From the NCBI GenBank assembly GCA_028275925.1, contig JAPWTS010000001.1, positions 1 to 64,000 of the forward strand: DNA of 64,000 nucleotides, in the 5' to 3' direction. This DNA comes from Thermofilales archaeon (GTDB taxonomy: Archaea; Thermoproteota; Thermoprotei; Thermofilales; Thermofilaceae). This document shows, piece after piece, positions 26,562 to 36,062 of the stretch (the first letter of the stretch is position 1; each line of letters begins with the position of its first letter). The position numbers were made by a program, and so were the translations under genes. The notes beneath the pieces were generated by a model. That model searched no databases, was not told the DNA's origin, and saw nothing but the letters and a program-made list of their open reading frames with translations.

Positions 26562-27224
26562 GTGGAGGGGGCTAGGCGTCGTCTGGTGGAGCTTCTGAAG
26601 CTCCAAGGGGTGGTGGTCAGCGAAGAGGTGGAGAGGGCTATGCTCCGAGTCCCTCGCGAGGAGTTCGTGCCCCCCGAGTACCGGGACGAAGCCTACGAGG
26701 ACCACCCCCTGCCGATACCCGAGGGGCAGACGATATCGGCGCCGCACATGTGCGCGATCATGTGCGAGGCAGCCGAGATCAAGAGGGGGGATTCGGTGCT
26801 CGAGATCGGCACGGGGAGCGGCTACCACGCAGCTCTCTGCGCGGAGATCGTGTCCCCCACGGGCGAGCCGCTAGAAGGGCTCGTGGTGACCGTGGAGGTG
26901 ATCGCGAAGCTGGCGCGCTTCGCTAAGGAGAACCTGAAGCGCGCCGGCTACTACGATAGGGTGCACTTAATCGTGGCCGACGGCAGCGCGGGGGCGCCCG
27001 TGAGGGCGACCTTCGATAAAATTCTCGTGACGGCAGCCGCGCCACGCGTCCCCCCGCCCCTACTGGAGCAGCTTAAGGAGGGCGGCATCCTAGTGATACC
27101 AGTCGGCCCCCGCTGGCAGCAGCTGCTCGTGAAGGTGAAAAAGGAGAAAGGGGAGCTCGTCCGCGAGCCCGTGACCTACTGCGTATTCGTCGCCTTGAGG
27201 GGGCGCTACGGGCACGAGGAATGA
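26562..27224 (+). CDS. pcm: Protein-L-isoaspartate O-methyltransferase
   Basis: It repairs isoaspartyl residues in aged proteins using SAM. The 220 aa show [35 protein letters not shown], the SAM motif [18 protein letters not shown] (~79-96), [11 protein letters not shown] and [17 protein letters not shown]-like CTTTTTAGG (about 26527-26535) predicts a near-leaderless GTG start. The stop overlaps the next ATG (ATGA), so DUF371 and THEP1 are probably in the same operon. Confidence 0.94.
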   Translation: MEGARRRLVELLKLQGVVVSEEVERAMLRVPREEFVPPEYRDEAYEDHPLPIPEGQTISAPHMCAIMCEAAEIKRGDSVLEIGTGSGYHAALCAEIVSPTGEPLEGLVVTVEVIAKLARFAKENLKRAGYYDRVHLIVADGSAGAPVRATFDKILVTAAAPRVPPPLLEQLKEGGILVIPVGPRWQQLLVKVKKEKGELVREPVTYCVFVALRGRYGHEE

Positions 27225-27730
27225 TCGCGTGGGACGTCGTAAGAGCCAGGGGGCACCCGCTGGTGAAGGCTCTGCACCGGTCTACGTTCGAGATAACCAC
27301 CGAGAGCCACTTGACAGCGCGGGGTGATTGCATCATAGGGGTTGGCGCCGACAAATCGGCGCGCACCCTAGCGCCCAGCTTCCGCTCGCTGGCGTCGCGG
27401 GACGACGCGCGCGTGGTGATAGCCCTAAGGAGCGGCGGCGTCTCGGAGATCGTGCGCGCGTGGGGGAGCTCGCTGCTAACGTTCGAGGACCCGAAGTCGA
27501 TCGTCGTGCGCCGCAGCAGCTACGTAGACTCGCGCACGGTCGCCGTGAGGAGCGATAAAGCCGCTGCCGACATCAGCAGGGAGCTTGTAAGCAACCTGAG
27601 GCGCGGCGCCCCCCTGCTGGCGATCTTGGTCGCGTGCCGCGGCTGCAGCGACGATGAGGCTATCGCGTCGACCTTGAGGCTGCTGGAGCGCTTAAGCAAA
27701 ATATTAGGGGCTGCGGAGGGAGTCACGTGA
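27221..27730 (+). CDS. DUF371 family protein
   Basis: This is a conserved archaeal family of unknown function. The hallmark N-terminus is present: VRARGHPLVKALHRSTFEIT, then HLTARGDCIIGVGADK (residues ~8-48). At 169 aa it has the usual length. It is embedded in a pcm-DUF371-THEP1 chain with 4-base overlaps on both sides, which suggests tightly coupled expression. No function is assigned. Confidence 0.87.
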   Translation: MIAWDVVRARGHPLVKALHRSTFEITTESHLTARGDCIIGVGADKSARTLAPSFRSLASRDDARVVIALRSGGVSEIVRAWGSSLLTFEDPKSIVVRRSSYVDSRTVAVRSDKAAADISRELVSNLRRGAPLLAILVACRGCSDDEAIASTLRLLERLSKILGAAEGVT

Positions 27731-28290
27731 TCGCCAAGAACGTGCTCGTGACCGGTAGGCCCGGGATCGGCAAAACCACGGCTGTCCTGCGGGCTGTCGA
27801 GGAGTTGAGGAAGGCCGGTTTGCGCGTCGGGGGCTTCGTATCGCGCGAGGAGAGGAAGGGGGGCGTGCGTACGGGGTTCGTGATAGTTGACCTGGAAACG
27901 TCGGAGGAGGCGTACCTAGCGCGCGTGGGGGAGGGGGGCCCGAGGATCGGCAAGTACGTGGTGCTGGTGGGCGAGCTGGAGAGGGTGGGCGTGGCAGCGA
28001 TCAGGCGCGCCCTGCAGAGCGCGCAAGTCATCGCCATCGACGAGATAGGGCCTATGGAGCTGCTCTCCCAGAGCTTCAAGCAGGCTGTCACCGACGCCCT
28101 TAACTCCCCCAAGCCTGTCGTAGCGACGATACACGTTAGAGCCCGGGAAGACCCCTTCGGTAGGAGCGTGCTATCGCGAAAAGACATCGCGCTTCTCGAA
28201 GTAAACCTGTCGAACAGGGAGCGAATACCGGGCGAGATCGCGCGCCTGGTACTGGCGTACATAAACGCCTCCGGCGAGAAAGCGCAATGA
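27727..28290 (+). CDS. Nucleoside-triphosphatase, THEP1 family
   Basis: THEP1 proteins are small P-loop NTPases/kinases known from hyperthermophiles. The 187 aa have Walker A VTGRPGIGKTTAV (~8-20), the Arg/Gly-rich VGGFVSREERKGGVRTGF (~36-53) and Walker B VIAIDEIGPMEL (~100-111), with ATIHVRAREDPF near the C-terminus. The physiological substrate is not known. It is the last gene of the pcm-DUF371-THEP1 group. Confidence 0.9.
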   Translation: MIAKNVLVTGRPGIGKTTAVLRAVEELRKAGLRVGGFVSREERKGGVRTGFVIVDLETSEEAYLARVGEGGPRIGKYVVLVGELERVGVAAIRRALQSAQVIAIDEIGPMELLSQSFKQAVTDALNSPKPVVATIHVRAREDPFGRSVLSRKDIALLEVNLSNRERIPGEIARLVLAYINASGEKAQ

Positions 28291-28343
28291 AACCTACCGA
28301 CCACGCAACGTCCCTTAAAAGGGTCCGATTACACTCTCGAAAC

Positions 28344-29822
28344 GTGGATTACGCTGACCCCCCTTTCCGCACGATCCTCGTGGCGAATAGGGGAGAGATA
28401 GCGGTGCGGGTTATCAGGACGGCTAAGGCGATGGGGATCAGGACGGTCGCCGTGTACTCGGAGGCGGACAGGTCGTCGCTGCACGCGCTGGTCGCCGACG
28501 AGGCGGTGTACATAGGGGGCCCCGAGCCTAGGGACAGCTACCTCAACATCGAAGCCGTGATCGGGGCCGCGAAGAAAACGGGGGCCGAAGCCGTTCACCC
28601 GGGTTACGGCTTCCTGGCCCAGCGCGCCGACTTCGTCGAGCGGCTCGAGGAGGAGGGCATCACGTTCATCGGCCCGCCGGCCCGCATACAGAGGCTTGTG
28701 GGGGATAAGCTGGGCGCGCGCAGGTTCTTCCAGGGAGCGGGGGTCGAGGTCGTGCCGGGCACGTTTACGGCCGTGGAGGCGAAGGATGCTCCCAGCATCG
28801 CCGAGGAGCTGGGCTACCCCGTCATCGTGAAGCCGGCTGGCGGGGGAGGGGGTATCGGGATGCGGATAGCGTGGAGCGAGGAAGAGCTGGTGAAAGCCAT
28901 GCGCGACGCGAGCGAGCTCGCCGGTAAAGCTTTCGGGAGGCTGGAGGTGTACCTCGAAAAGTACCTGCCCAAGGCACGCCACATAGAGGTCCAAGTGATC
29001 GGCGACGGCCGCGGAGGCGTTCTCCACCTTTTCGAAAGGGAGTGCTCCGTGCAGCGGCGCTTCCAGAAGGTCGTGGAGGAGGCTCCATCCCCCGCCCTCG
29101 ACGACGAGAGGAGGGAACGCCTCCTGTCGATCGCTCTGAAAGCCGCTAAAGCTTGCGAGTACGTGAACGCCGGCACCTTCGAGTTCCTCTACGACCCGTC
29201 GACCGACAAGTTTTACCTTCTGGAGGTGAACTCGCGAATCCAGGTCGAGCACCCAGTCACCGAGATGATCACGGGGATCGACATAGTCCGAGAGCAGATA
29301 CTGGTGGCCGCCGGCGAGGGCACGAGCTTCAAGCAGGAGGAGGTCGAGCTCCGCGGCCACGCGATAGAGGCGCGCGTGTACGCTGAAGACCCCCTTAACG
29401 GCTTCGCCCCGTCGCCGGGCGTGCTGAAAGCGTACCGCCCGCCCGAGGGACCCTGGGTGCGCGTTGACTCAGGCTACTACGCCGGATCCGAGGTGCCCAT
29501 GTACTACGACCCGCTGCTGATGAAGATCGTGTGCTGGGGGGCTACGAGGGAGGAGGCGAGGAGGAGGTTGGTGGCCGCGATCGAGGAAACCGTGGTGGAG
29601 GGGGTGGCGACGAACCTCGCGCTCCTCCACCTGGTGCTTAACAGCGAACCCTTCGTCAGCGGCGACTACAACACCAGGATCCTAGAGGATTGGGGTCTGC
29701 TCGACAAGCTGGGCGAGTACACCTACCGGAGAGCGGCGGTAGGTAGACCCGCGAAGGAGGCGAGCCCAGCGCCTAAAGCGGTTGAAGCGTGGAAGCTCGC
29801 CGCCCGCTTCTACGGCGCATGA
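28344..29822 (+). CDS. accC: Biotin carboxylase subunit of an acyl-CoA or pyruvate carboxylase
   Basis: It carboxylates biotin on a carrier protein using ATP and bicarbonate. The ~492 aa have ILVANRGEIAVRVIRTAKAM at the start, ATP-grasp motifs PVIVKPAGGGGGIGMRIA, the catalytic FERECSVQRRFQKVVEEAPS (~230) and VNSRIQVEHPVTEMITG. The start GTG 28344 is chosen because a TATA-like CTTAAAAGG (about 28314-28322) lies ~25 bp upstream. There is no BCCP domain, and no biotin carrier, carboxyltransferase or biotin ligase gene lies in the window. The final acceptor (acetyl/propionyl-CoA or pyruvate) cannot be decided. Confidence 0.92.
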   Translation: MDYADPPFRTILVANRGEIAVRVIRTAKAMGIRTVAVYSEADRSSLHALVADEAVYIGGPEPRDSYLNIEAVIGAAKKTGAEAVHPGYGFLAQRADFVERLEEEGITFIGPPARIQRLVGDKLGARRFFQGAGVEVVPGTFTAVEAKDAPSIAEELGYPVIVKPAGGGGGIGMRIAWSEEELVKAMRDASELAGKAFGRLEVYLEKYLPKARHIEVQVIGDGRGGVLHLFERECSVQRRFQKVVEEAPSPALDDERRERLLSIALKAAKACEYVNAGTFEFLYDPSTDKFYLLEVNSRIQVEHPVTEMITGIDIVREQILVAAGEGTSFKQEEVELRGHAIEARVYAEDPLNGFAPSPGVLKAYRPPEGPWVRVDSGYYAGSEVPMYYDPLLMKIVCWGATREEARRRLVAAIEETVVEGVATNLALLHLVLNSEPFVSGDYNTRILEDWGLLDKLGEYTYRRAAVGRPAKEASPAPKAVEAWKLAARFYGA

Positions 29823-30400
29823 GCACGCGGTTTGACGCCGAGAAAGCGAAAGCCCTGGAAGCCCTATTCCGCGCTCTGGAGCAGGGCACCGTGGACCCGG
29901 ACATCGTCCCTCTGCTCGCCCTGCTGAACGCGAAGCGCTGCTACTATACGACCAGCAGCTGCAGCGGCAGGGTGCAGCTGGCCGCGACGAGGCTGCCGGG
30001 CGAAAAGCGCCGCATGGTGGTGCTCGCCAAGTGGCACAGGCCGGTCGAGAGCTGGGAGCTGGCTCGAGCGGTGTCCTCCGCGGAAGGCTACAGCGATCTC
30101 TGGCTCTCCGTGCAAGGCCCAATACTGCACGTAGTCTGCAGAGACCAAACGTCGGCGCTCAGCATCCTCTCGGCAGCGCGCAGAGCCGGGCTCAAGCACA
30201 GCGGGATCCTCTGGATCGGGCGGCGGGTGGTAGTGGAGATCACCGCTTCCGACAGGGTCGAAACCCCCATCCGCCTAGCCGGGGTTCATCTGCTCAGCGC
30301 CGAGCACTATGATCTGCTCGTGGAGCGGGTTAACGCGGTGCTGCTTAGGGCGAAGGAGCGGTTAGTGCGGCTAGAAATGGAGGTATCGAAGATGCCGTAA
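29819..30400 (+). CDS. taw3: tRNA-Phe wybutosine-synthesis methyltransferase Taw3
   Basis: Taw3 (Tyw3-like) methylates the wyosine precursor at position 37 of tRNA-Phe. The 193 aa contain the family hallmark TTSSCSGRVQL (~44-54) and conserved AKWHRPVES and GPILHVVCRD segments. The ATG at 29819 overlaps the stop of accC as ATGA. The in-frame ATG 30 bases upstream lies inside accC and is not needed. Confidence 0.9.
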   Translation: MSTRFDAEKAKALEALFRALEQGTVDPDIVPLLALLNAKRCYYTTSSCSGRVQLAATRLPGEKRRMVVLAKWHRPVESWELARAVSSAEGYSDLWLSVQGPILHVVCRDQTSALSILSAARRAGLKHSGILWIGRRVVVEITASDRVETPIRLAGVHLLSAEHYDLLVERVNAVLLRAKERLVRLEMEVSKMP

Positions 30401-30423
30401 CGCTCGCGCGCCCGCATCCCCGC

Positions 30424-30700
30424 CCCTCCTGAGGGGGCGCTCCCGCCTCGTGGCAGGATCCTCCTCGCCCGCCTCGCGGCGGGTTCACCCGTCACGGCTC
30501 GGCCCGCGCGCAGGGCCCTTCAGGGGACGGGCTGCGATGGCGGAACCCCACCCCCATCGGGAACAGGGCTTGTGCCAGCGAGCCCTTTAAAAATTTGATG
30601 TTGAGAAGACTGGAAATTATTTTTCTAACCGAAAAGTTAAAGAAATGAACGAAGAATATGCAAGCATGCTATAGAGAATGCATCAGCAGCTATAGGGAAG
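30424..30700 (-). repeat. Dispersed element R2
   Basis: This is the second R-family element, in the same orientation as R1. The AT-rich block (about 30700-30585) carries the shared core (on the plus strand CTAACCGAAAAGTTAAAGAA) and ends in a TATA-like ATTTTTAAAGGG on the minus strand. The GC-rich block (30555-30424) matches R3 without gaps over ~130 bp with about five mismatches. Compared with R1, the ~60 nt after the promoter seem to be missing, joining the box to the middle of the unit. On the minus strand the block folds into several hairpins (CGATGG/CCATCG, GGCCC/GGGCC, CCGCC/GGCGG, CGCCCC/GGGGCG). It lies between taw3 and rpoN. Confidence 0.75.
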
Positions 30701-30816
30701 GCGCCGGCGGAGCTAGGCTGCGAAATTGCGAAAAAAGCACGCGCCCCTCCGCTCTCCCTGTAGTCGCGCGCTAGGGGGTGGGGAAGCCTTAAAAGCGCGC
30801 AGGGGGCAGGCGCTTT

Positions 30817-31020
30817 GTGATAATCCCGATCAGGTGCTTCACGTGCGGAGCGCTGATCGCCGATAAATGGTCGAAGTTCGCGGAGAGGGTTGCGAAGGGG
30901 GAGGACCCCGCCAAGGTGCTGGACGACCTCGGTGTGAGAAGGTACTGCTGCCGTCGCATGTTCCTCTCCCACGTCGATTTGATAGATATCGTAATCAAAT
31001 ACGAAGTTTACACGCAATGA
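30817..31020 (+). CDS. rpoN: RNA polymerase subunit N (Rpb10)
   Basis: This small zinc-binding subunit contacts RpoD and RpoL in the RNAP assembly platform. The 67 aa include [16 protein letters not shown] and the [14 protein letters not shown] box that completes the zinc site. A TATA-like CTTAAAAGC (about 30788-30796) predicts a leaderless GTG start. In most archaea rpoN sits downstream of uS9 on the same strand; here it is inverted and convergent with uS9. Confidence 0.96.
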   Translation: MIIPIRCFTCGALIADKWSKFAERVAKGEDPAKVLDDLGVRRYCCRRMFLSHVDLIDIVIKYEVYTQ

Positions 31021-31035
31021 TCGAAATTCTAATTC

Positions 31036-31440
31036 TTAACGGTAGCTCTTTTGGCGCTTGGCTCTAGCAGACCTCCCTCCGGGCTTCTTGGGCTCCGCCT
31101 GCCTAGGGTCTTCGACTAGCAGGTGCCGGTCGTACTTGCGGTACAGCTCCTTCAAAGCTTCAGACCCTGTCCACTCGACGAGCGCCCTCGCGATAGCCGT
31201 CCTTATGGCTGACGCTTGACCCATGATCCCCCCTCCCTGAGCTTCAGCGTAAATGTCCACCTTGCTCACGATCTCTTCGCCCGCCAGGTATATCGGTTCG
31301 TAGATTTTAAGCCGCACAAGCTCCGGCTCGAGCACTTCCAGCGGCACGCCGTTTACGAATACCCTGCCCTTCCCCTCCTTCACGACAACTCTCGCTCTAG
31401 CCGTCTTCCTCCTAGCGCTGGCTATAACCACCTTAACCAT
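31036..31440 (-). CDS. rps9: Small ribosomal subunit protein uS9
   Basis: uS9 is a small-subunit protein whose C-terminal tail reaches the P-site. The 134 aa have ASARRKTARARVVVKEGKGR, AEAQGGGIMGQASAIRTAIA and the basic end GGRSARAKRQKSYR. It is the last gene of the rpoD-eL18-uL13-uS9 chain; its start overlaps the end of uL13 by 8 bases. It converges with rpoN 15 bp away. Confidence 0.96.
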   Translation of the reverse strand: MVKVVIASARRKTARARVVVKEGKGRVFVNGVPLEVLEPELVRLKIYEPIYLAGEEIVSKVDIYAEAQGGGIMGQASAIRTAIARALVEWTGSEALKELYRKYDRHLLVEDPRQAEPKKPGGRSARAKRQKSYR

Positions 31441-31882
31441 AATTCCACCCGCCCACCGCAGCCGAAAGCTCAGCTAAAGTGACGTACTGAACCTTGACGT
31501 TCTGCAGCCTAGCCTCCTCGGGAACCAGCTTCTCTACATTCGCGTACTCGGGGGGTACGCCCACGTAAACCCTCAACCGCTTAAGCGCGCTCCTCCCTTT
31601 AGGTTTTTTGTACGGTAGCATGTTCCTGATCATCCTCCTCAGGATCGCGTCGGGGCGCCTCGGGATCTTCGGCCCCTTCTTCTCCGGATTGTAATGCGTC
31701 CTCCACTCGCTGACCCTTTTCATGTACCACTCGACGACGCGCTGCCTTTTCCCGGTGATGATGGCTTTCTCGGCGTTGACGACCACCACCGCGTTGCCTC
31801 GCAGCAAGAGTTTGGCGACTACACTCGCTAACCGGCCTGCCACGAGGCCTGAGGCGTCCACGACGATCGGTTTACTCTGCAT
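31433..31882 (-). CDS. rpl13: Large ribosomal subunit protein uL13
   Basis: The 149 aa start KPIVVDASGLVAGRLASVVA and contain GKRQRVVEWYMKRVSEWRTH and AILRRMIRNMLPYKKPKGR, all typical of archaeal uL13. The ATG at 31882 is preferred to the in-frame start four codons upstream. It lies between eL18 and uS9 in the conserved order. Confidence 0.95.
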   Translation of the reverse strand: MQSKPIVVDASGLVAGRLASVVAKLLLRGNAVVVVNAEKAIITGKRQRVVEWYMKRVSEWRTHYNPEKKGPKIPRRPDAILRRMIRNMLPYKKPKGRSALKRLRVYVGVPPEYANVEKLVPEEARLQNVKVQYVTLAELSAAVGGWNYG

Positions 31883-31934
31883 CGCGAACCTCACCGCGGC
31901 TCGGGACGCGCCACCTATAAGTTTTTCCAGCTAC

Positions 31935-32300
31935 TCAGCCCACAAGGATCTTGATTCCGCTGCCGCGCGGGTTCCGCTCTACCAGCTGGGGTATCGTCAG
32001 CACTTCGCCGCCAGCGGCTAGGATCTTCTCCCTGGCCTTCTTCGAAAAGGCGAAAGCTGCGACGATTACTTTGTGGGTGAGCGCACCGCTCCCTAGGACT
32101 TTGCCTGGAACGACCACCGTGTCGCCCTCCGCAGTGTAGCGGTTGATCTTGCTCAGGTTGATCTCAGGACGCATCCTCGTGGGTCTCTCGAGCAACTCCG
32201 CCACCCTCCGCCATATAGGCGCTTTGTTTTCTCGAGCTTTCTTCCTGAGGTAGTGTATCAGCCGCCTTAAGTGGACGTTCGTGGGACCCGTCCTCTTCAT
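31935..32300 (-). CDS. rpl18e: Large ribosomal subunit protein eL18
   Basis: The sequence (~121 aa) begins [20 protein letters not shown] and shows [20 protein letters not shown] and [20 protein letters not shown], the eL18/uL15-like family pattern. The ATG at 32300 is chosen by family length; nine extra in-frame codons upstream lack conservation. It follows rpoD at 47 bp. Confidence 0.94.
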   Translation of the reverse strand: MKRTGPTNVHLRRLIHYLRKKARENKAPIWRRVAELLERPTRMRPEINLSKINRYTAEGDTVVVPGKVLGSGALTHKVIVAAFAFSKKAREKILAAGGEVLTIPQLVERNPRGSGIKILVG

Positions 32301-32347
32301 GGCCGACCCTCGCCCCCAAACGCGCAAATAAATCTTGCCGCCGCCGG

Positions 32348-33223
32348 CTAGGCTCGGCCCCCGCCGAGAGCGTTGAGGCTGGCCTCGACGGTGTTGATCA
32401 ACCGGTCGAGGCGCTTGAGGAGGCGCCGCATAGCCACCTCCACCACCTTGCTCACCGGCAGCACGCCAAGGCCTTCAATGCTAAAAATGAAACTCGTGTC
32501 GTCCCAGGAAACCCTCACTACGTCGGGGCACGCTTCCTCGCACGCCCTGCACATTGCGCACTCTTCTAGCTTCTCCTCGACAACCTCCAGCGCTCCGCCG
32601 CGCCACCGGAGAACCCCCTTCGGGCACACCTCAGCGCACTTCCTGCACTCCTCCCCGCACTCCCTCTTAAGGACCGTTACTTTCGGGTAGTACTTGTAAG
32701 CGACCGCGGACACGGGCTGCCACTTAGCGTGCTCCTTCCCCGTCCCCATCTTCGCGTAAGCTTCAAGCACCACCTTCTGGCCGGGGGCCAGCTTAACGAT
32801 GGGTATGATGTCCGAGACCGGCTTCACCTCGGCGTACGCGAGAGAGCTGAACTCTCCGGTAAAACCAGCGAATTTCAAGTGACCTGAATACACGGTCATT
32901 TGCCTATCAGCTTCAACCTCTAAAGTAAAAGACGCAACGCAATCATCTCTCCTACCTTCTTCGAAGCAGCTGAGCAGCGCTTCGTAAGTTTCCACATCAA
33001 CCTTAAGCGGTATCAGAGCCAGGCGGTGAGCGAGGACCTCATCGAAAAGCACCGAGGAGTTTTCGACCACCACCACTTCGTCTATCGCCAGCGTCGGCAC
33101 GTCCGACATCAGCGCGCGCCTCAGGGCGTTCGCTACAGCCGGCGTAACCCCCTTCAGTACCATGCTGCACTCGTTTTCCCCCAACTTTTGTATCGCAATG
33201 CTCGGAGCCTGCACACCTCTCAC
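32348..33223 (-). CDS. rpoD: RNA polymerase subunit D with two [4Fe-4S] motifs
   Basis: This is the archaeal counterpart of bacterial alpha and eukaryotic Rpb3. The sequence (~291 aa) has the dimerisation region [19 protein letters not shown] and an inserted ferredoxin-like domain with two complete cysteine sets, [13 protein letters not shown] and [12 protein letters not shown], so two iron-sulphur clusters are expected. A TATA-like GTTTATTATAG (about 33244-33254) places the transcript start on the GTG at 33223; GTG 33214 is the alternative. The longer in-frame extension to 33352 would cross the promoter and a hairpin and is rejected. S13, S4 and S11 genes, often found upstream of rpoD, are absent. 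Confidence 0.93.
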   Translation of the reverse strand: MRGVQAPSIAIQKLGENECSMVLKGVTPAVANALRRALMSDVPTLAIDEVVVVENSSVLFDEVLAHRLALIPLKVDVETYEALLSCFEEGRRDDCVASFTLEVEADRQMTVYSGHLKFAGFTGEFSSLAYAEVKPVSDIIPIVKLAPGQKVVLEAYAKMGTGKEHAKWQPVSAVAYKYYPKVTVLKRECGEECRKCAEVCPKGVLRWRGGALEVVEEKLEECAMCRACEEACPDVVRVSWDDTSFIFSIEGLGVLPVSKVVEVAMRRLLKRLDRLINTVEASLNALGGGRA

Positions 33224-33294
33224 CCCGCCCCGCTCGCGAACCCTATAATAAACGTTCACCACCAGGGGGCAGGCACCTGAACGCACCGTTTCGG

Positions 33295-33318
33295 GCAGTT
33301 TAGCTGCGACTAAACTGC
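33295..33318. terminator. 9-bp hairpin between uS12 and rpoD
   Basis: Perfect arms GCAGTTTAG and CTAAACTGC surround a 6-base loop. It lies ~100 bp after the uS12 stop and ~45 bp before the rpoD TATA-like box. It is therefore a candidate end for the upstream RNAP operon or a barrier between the two transcription units. A role is inferred only from position. Confidence 0.35.
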
Positions 33319-33420
33319 AGCATCTCCGATCTTGAGCCCCCTGATGGTGCACCCTTCAGCAGCAGGCGCGCTTCAAGGGGGTGCGAGGAATTCTTCAAGC
33401 TCTCGATCGAGACCTCGACG

Positions 33421-33864
33421 CTACCTCTGCGGTTTCTGCGCTCTACCTCTCAGTAACTCCTTAAGGGGGACACCGTTGACTTTAATCACTTTGAAGCGGA
33501 CGCCCGGTAGGTCGCCGTACGCTCTTCCCTCAGGCCCGCCGATCCTCTCGATGACCACCTCGTCGTGCTCGTTCACGAAAAGGAGGGCGCCGTCGCCCGG
33601 GAGGAATGCTGTCACGACCTTACCGTTTTTGATCAGCTGCACCCGCACGCACTTGCGGACCGCGCTGTTGGGTTGCCTGCTCTCGACGCCCACCTTTTCG
33701 AGCACGATGCCCCTCGCCATCGGCGCCCCTTCGAGGGGGTCGAACCTCTCCCTCAGCCTGAGCATTCTGCTCTTGTACTCTGCATCGCTCCACCTGAACT
33801 TCTGCCTCTTCTTCTTCAACCTCCTAGCCGCGAACAGACCTTTGGGGGACTTGGAGCCCGGCAT
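33421..33864 (-). CDS. rps12: Small ribosomal subunit protein uS12
   Basis: uS12 is a decoding-centre protein. The 147 aa include [20 protein letters not shown] and [20 protein letters not shown], the loops next to the A-site. It ends the rpoH-rpoB-rpoA1-rpoA2-eL30-nusA-uS12 gene string. uS7 and EF-1A, which usually follow in archaea, are not here. Confidence 0.96.
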   Translation of the reverse strand: MPGSKSPKGLFAARRLKKKRQKFRWSDAEYKSRMLRLRERFDPLEGAPMARGIVLEKVGVESRQPNSAVRKCVRVQLIKNGKVVTAFLPGDGALLFVNEHDEVVIERIGGPEGRAYGDLPGVRFKVIKVNGVPLKELLRGRAQKPQR

Positions 33865-33988
33865 GCTGGGAGGGCCTTCTTCCTTCGCTTAAAAGCTTTA
33901 GCGCCATCATCCTGCGCCGCCTTACCGGCGGACGCGGCGCTATCGGGGGATCCACAAGCTAGCGCGGATGGACGATTTCGACCGCGCG

Positions 33989-34423
33989 CTACTTGAGCAC
34001 GACGTCTGCGCCGTAGTACCTTTTCGCCAGCAGCCTGGCTCTCTTTATTGTGCGCCCACCTCTCCCTATCGCAAGGCCTTTCTGCTCGGTGGGGACCTCC
34101 ACCACGACGACCTTCTCTCCACCGTCGCGTTCGAGTACTTCGATCGATTTCACTCTAGCCGGGAACAGCGCCGCTTGGATCAAGCCCTCGAGCGTGCTTG
34201 CTTCCTCAACGATATCCACATCTTTACCGAGGAGTTTTCGAAGCAACTTCACGTTTGCGCCGTTGCTCCCTATCGCTTTTCCCGCCATCCCCTGCCCCAC
34301 TAGGAATATGATCCTGTTGTTTTCCTCGTCGATTACGCAGTCGCGAGCTTCCACCTGCGTAACAGCTTCGAAGAGCGACATGTACTGCATCTCGGTTTCA
34401 GTCAGCTTGATCCCGGCCATCAA
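33989..34423 (-). CDS. nusA: NusA-like KH-domain RNA-binding protein
   Basis: Archaeal NusA-like protein consists only of the two KH domains of bacterial NusA. The 144 aa have IIFLVGQGMAGKAIGSNGAN (first GxxG) and QKGLAIGRGGRTIKRARLLA (second GxxG). The start overlaps the eL30 stop by 4 bases. A role in transcription or rRNA folding is inferred from family and context. Confidence 0.93.
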   Translation of the reverse strand: MMAGIKLTETEMQYMSLFEAVTQVEARDCVIDEENNRIIFLVGQGMAGKAIGSNGANVKLLRKLLGKDVDIVEEASTLEGLIQAALFPARVKSIEVLERDGGEKVVVVEVPTEQKGLAIGRGGRTIKRARLLAKRYYGADVVLK

Positions 34424-34725
34424 GCTTCACCCTTAGCCAAATCTAAGATCCCGCTTTCGCCAGGATCCAGTATTGTCAGTACGGACACCATGAATGGCTT
34501 GCCGCAGGCTGCCCCCAGGTCCCACGAAGTCCCCGGGAACTCTAGCAGCGGGGTACCGGAAACCTTGCAGTACTTCGCGACGTCCCTTCTAATCTCGCTA
34601 GGGGCATTGGAAGCTATGAGCACCAGCTTCGCCCTGCCGTTCACTATCGCTTTCAACGACTCTCTGAAGCCCATCGCCACTTTCCCCGTCCTCACCGCCG
34701 TTTGGATTTCCCTTACCAAATCCAT
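34420..34725 (-). CDS. rpl30e: Large ribosomal subunit protein eL30
   Basis: This L7Ae-fold ribosomal protein binds kink-turn RNA. The 101 aa show REIQTAVRTGKVAMGFRES, VLIASNAPSEIRRDVAKYC and LEFPGTSWDLGAACGKPFMV. A TATA-like GTTTAAGGG lies near 34800, 128 bp being free between rpoA2 and this gene, so eL30-nusA-uS12 may have their own promoter besides read-through. Confidence 0.94.
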   Translation of the reverse strand: MDLVREIQTAVRTGKVAMGFRESLKAIVNGRAKLVLIASNAPSEIRRDVAKYCKVSGTPLLEFPGTSWDLGAACGKPFMVSVLTILDPGESGILDLAKGEA

Positions 34726-34853
34726 GCTACCACCCTCGCCCCATCCACGTTTTCGGCGTCCTAACGTTGCGCACGACGTTTAGGGGCGGGGATCCCCTCC
34801 CTTAAACTTAGCGCGCTTAGCAGAAAGTAAGCGCGCGTACAGCTAGGCGCGCG

Positions 34854-36062
34854 CTACTTTTGAGTCTGGGACGCGCTGCCGCTTCCCACTTCCGTGAGCA
34901 TCATCAACTTGACCATCCCGGTGCCCAGCGGCACTACCCGGGAGCCCACGATCACGTTCTCAACCACGCCCTTGAGCTCGTCGACCTCGCCCCTCACGGC
35001 GGCGTCCACGAGGTGTTTCACGGTGACCTCGAAAGCGGCGCGAGCCAGTACGCTCGGCTTCTCGCCGGCGACGCCGTGCCTTCCCACCTGCCTGATCCTC
35101 CCCGTCATCGTCATCGCGTCCGCCACCAGCATTATGTGCCGGATGTCCACGTCGAGACCTTGCTCGTCCAATACCCTTTTCATTTCCCTTATGATCAGCG
35201 CCCTCGCCGCCTCGATCCCTAGGACTTCCGCCACCTCGTAGATGTTGTTGCTGATGGTCCTCCTGTGATCGACGCCTTCGATGCTCAGTGCTGCCACGAG
35301 GTTGGAGCCCTCCGTTATTATCTTGTACTCGCCCAGCTTCTCGTCGTAGCGCACGATCGCTCTCTTTATCCCTTTGACGCCGCGCACCCTCAGCGCCCTG
35401 ACCCTATCGTACATGCGCCTCAGCTTGACGGCGTCGTCCAGCCCCGTCCTGAAGACGACGGTTAGACCGTCCAGCTCCACGCTCCCCTTCTTCCCCTTAA
35501 TCCGGTTGAGCGCTTTGACGACGTCTTCCGGCTTTACGCCCCTGTTCTCAAGCATCTCGGGGTCCAGCTCTATTATTATCGCGTAGTCCACGTAGTCTAT
35601 AGTGATCGCGCGGGACACGTTCTCGATCGTCGTCAGCTCCAGCTCCCTTGCAACCTCCAGCGCCTTCTCCCTGCTGCGCGCGTACTCCCCCTCCAGGTAG
35701 ACCTCCATTATCGGCGTGGCCACCGTTTTCCTCGCGTCAACAATCTCGATGAGCCTGGGGAGCCCCAAGGTTACGTTGAGCTCCCTCACGCCCGCGAAGT
35801 GGAACGTCCTCAGCGTCATCTGCGTGCTGGGCTCCCCTATCGATTGGGCGGCGACCATCCCAACCGCTTCCCCCGGCTCGACCAGGCTCCTCATGTACTC
35901 GAGCACGACCCGGTCGACGACCTTCCGAGCTTCGTCCACCGTCAACCCGGCTTCGACCACCTTCCTGACCACCTCCTCCGCAAGCCTCTCGGGTAGGACG
36001 TGCGCGTACGGCTCGAGCAGCGCCCTAGCGACCTCTACGGTAACTTTCTCGGCCACGCTCAA
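34854..36062 (-). CDS. rpoA2: RNA polymerase subunit A'' (RpoA2)
   Basis: It is the C-terminal third of the largest RNAP subunit, encoded separately in archaea. The 402 aa carry [20 protein letters not shown] and [11 protein letters not shown] (trigger loop and bridge-helix-proximal region), and [20 protein letters not shown] near the C-terminus. The ATG overlaps the rpoA1 stop by 4 bases. No intein was seen. Confidence 0.97.
   Translation of the reverse strand: MSVAEKVTVEVARALLEPYAHVLPERLAEEVVRKVVEAGLTVDEARKVVDRVVLEYMRSLVEPGEAVGMVAAQSIGEPSTQMTLRTFHFAGVRELNVTLGLPRLIEIVDARKTVATPIMEVYLEGEYARSREKALEVARELELTTIENVSRAITIDYVDYAIIIELDPEMLENRGVKPEDVVKALNRIKGKKGSVELDGLTVVFRTGLDDAVKLRRMYDRVRALRVRGVKGIKRAIVRYDEKLGEYKIITEGSNLVAALSIEGVDHRRTISNNIYEVAEVLGIEAARALIIREMKRVLDEQGLDVDIRHIMLVADAMTMTGRIRQVGRHGVAGEKPSVLARAAFEVTVKHLVDAAVRGEVDELKGVVENVIVGSRVVPLGTGMVKLMMLTEVGSGSASQTQK

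Noticed and set aside
33310-33420. Protein-like fragments between uS12 and rpoD (for example VEVSIESLKNSSHPLEA and CTIRGLKIGDAAV)
   Set aside because: They lie in different frames, have no start codon and are short; chance in GC-rich DNA or a vestige is as likely as a real gene.
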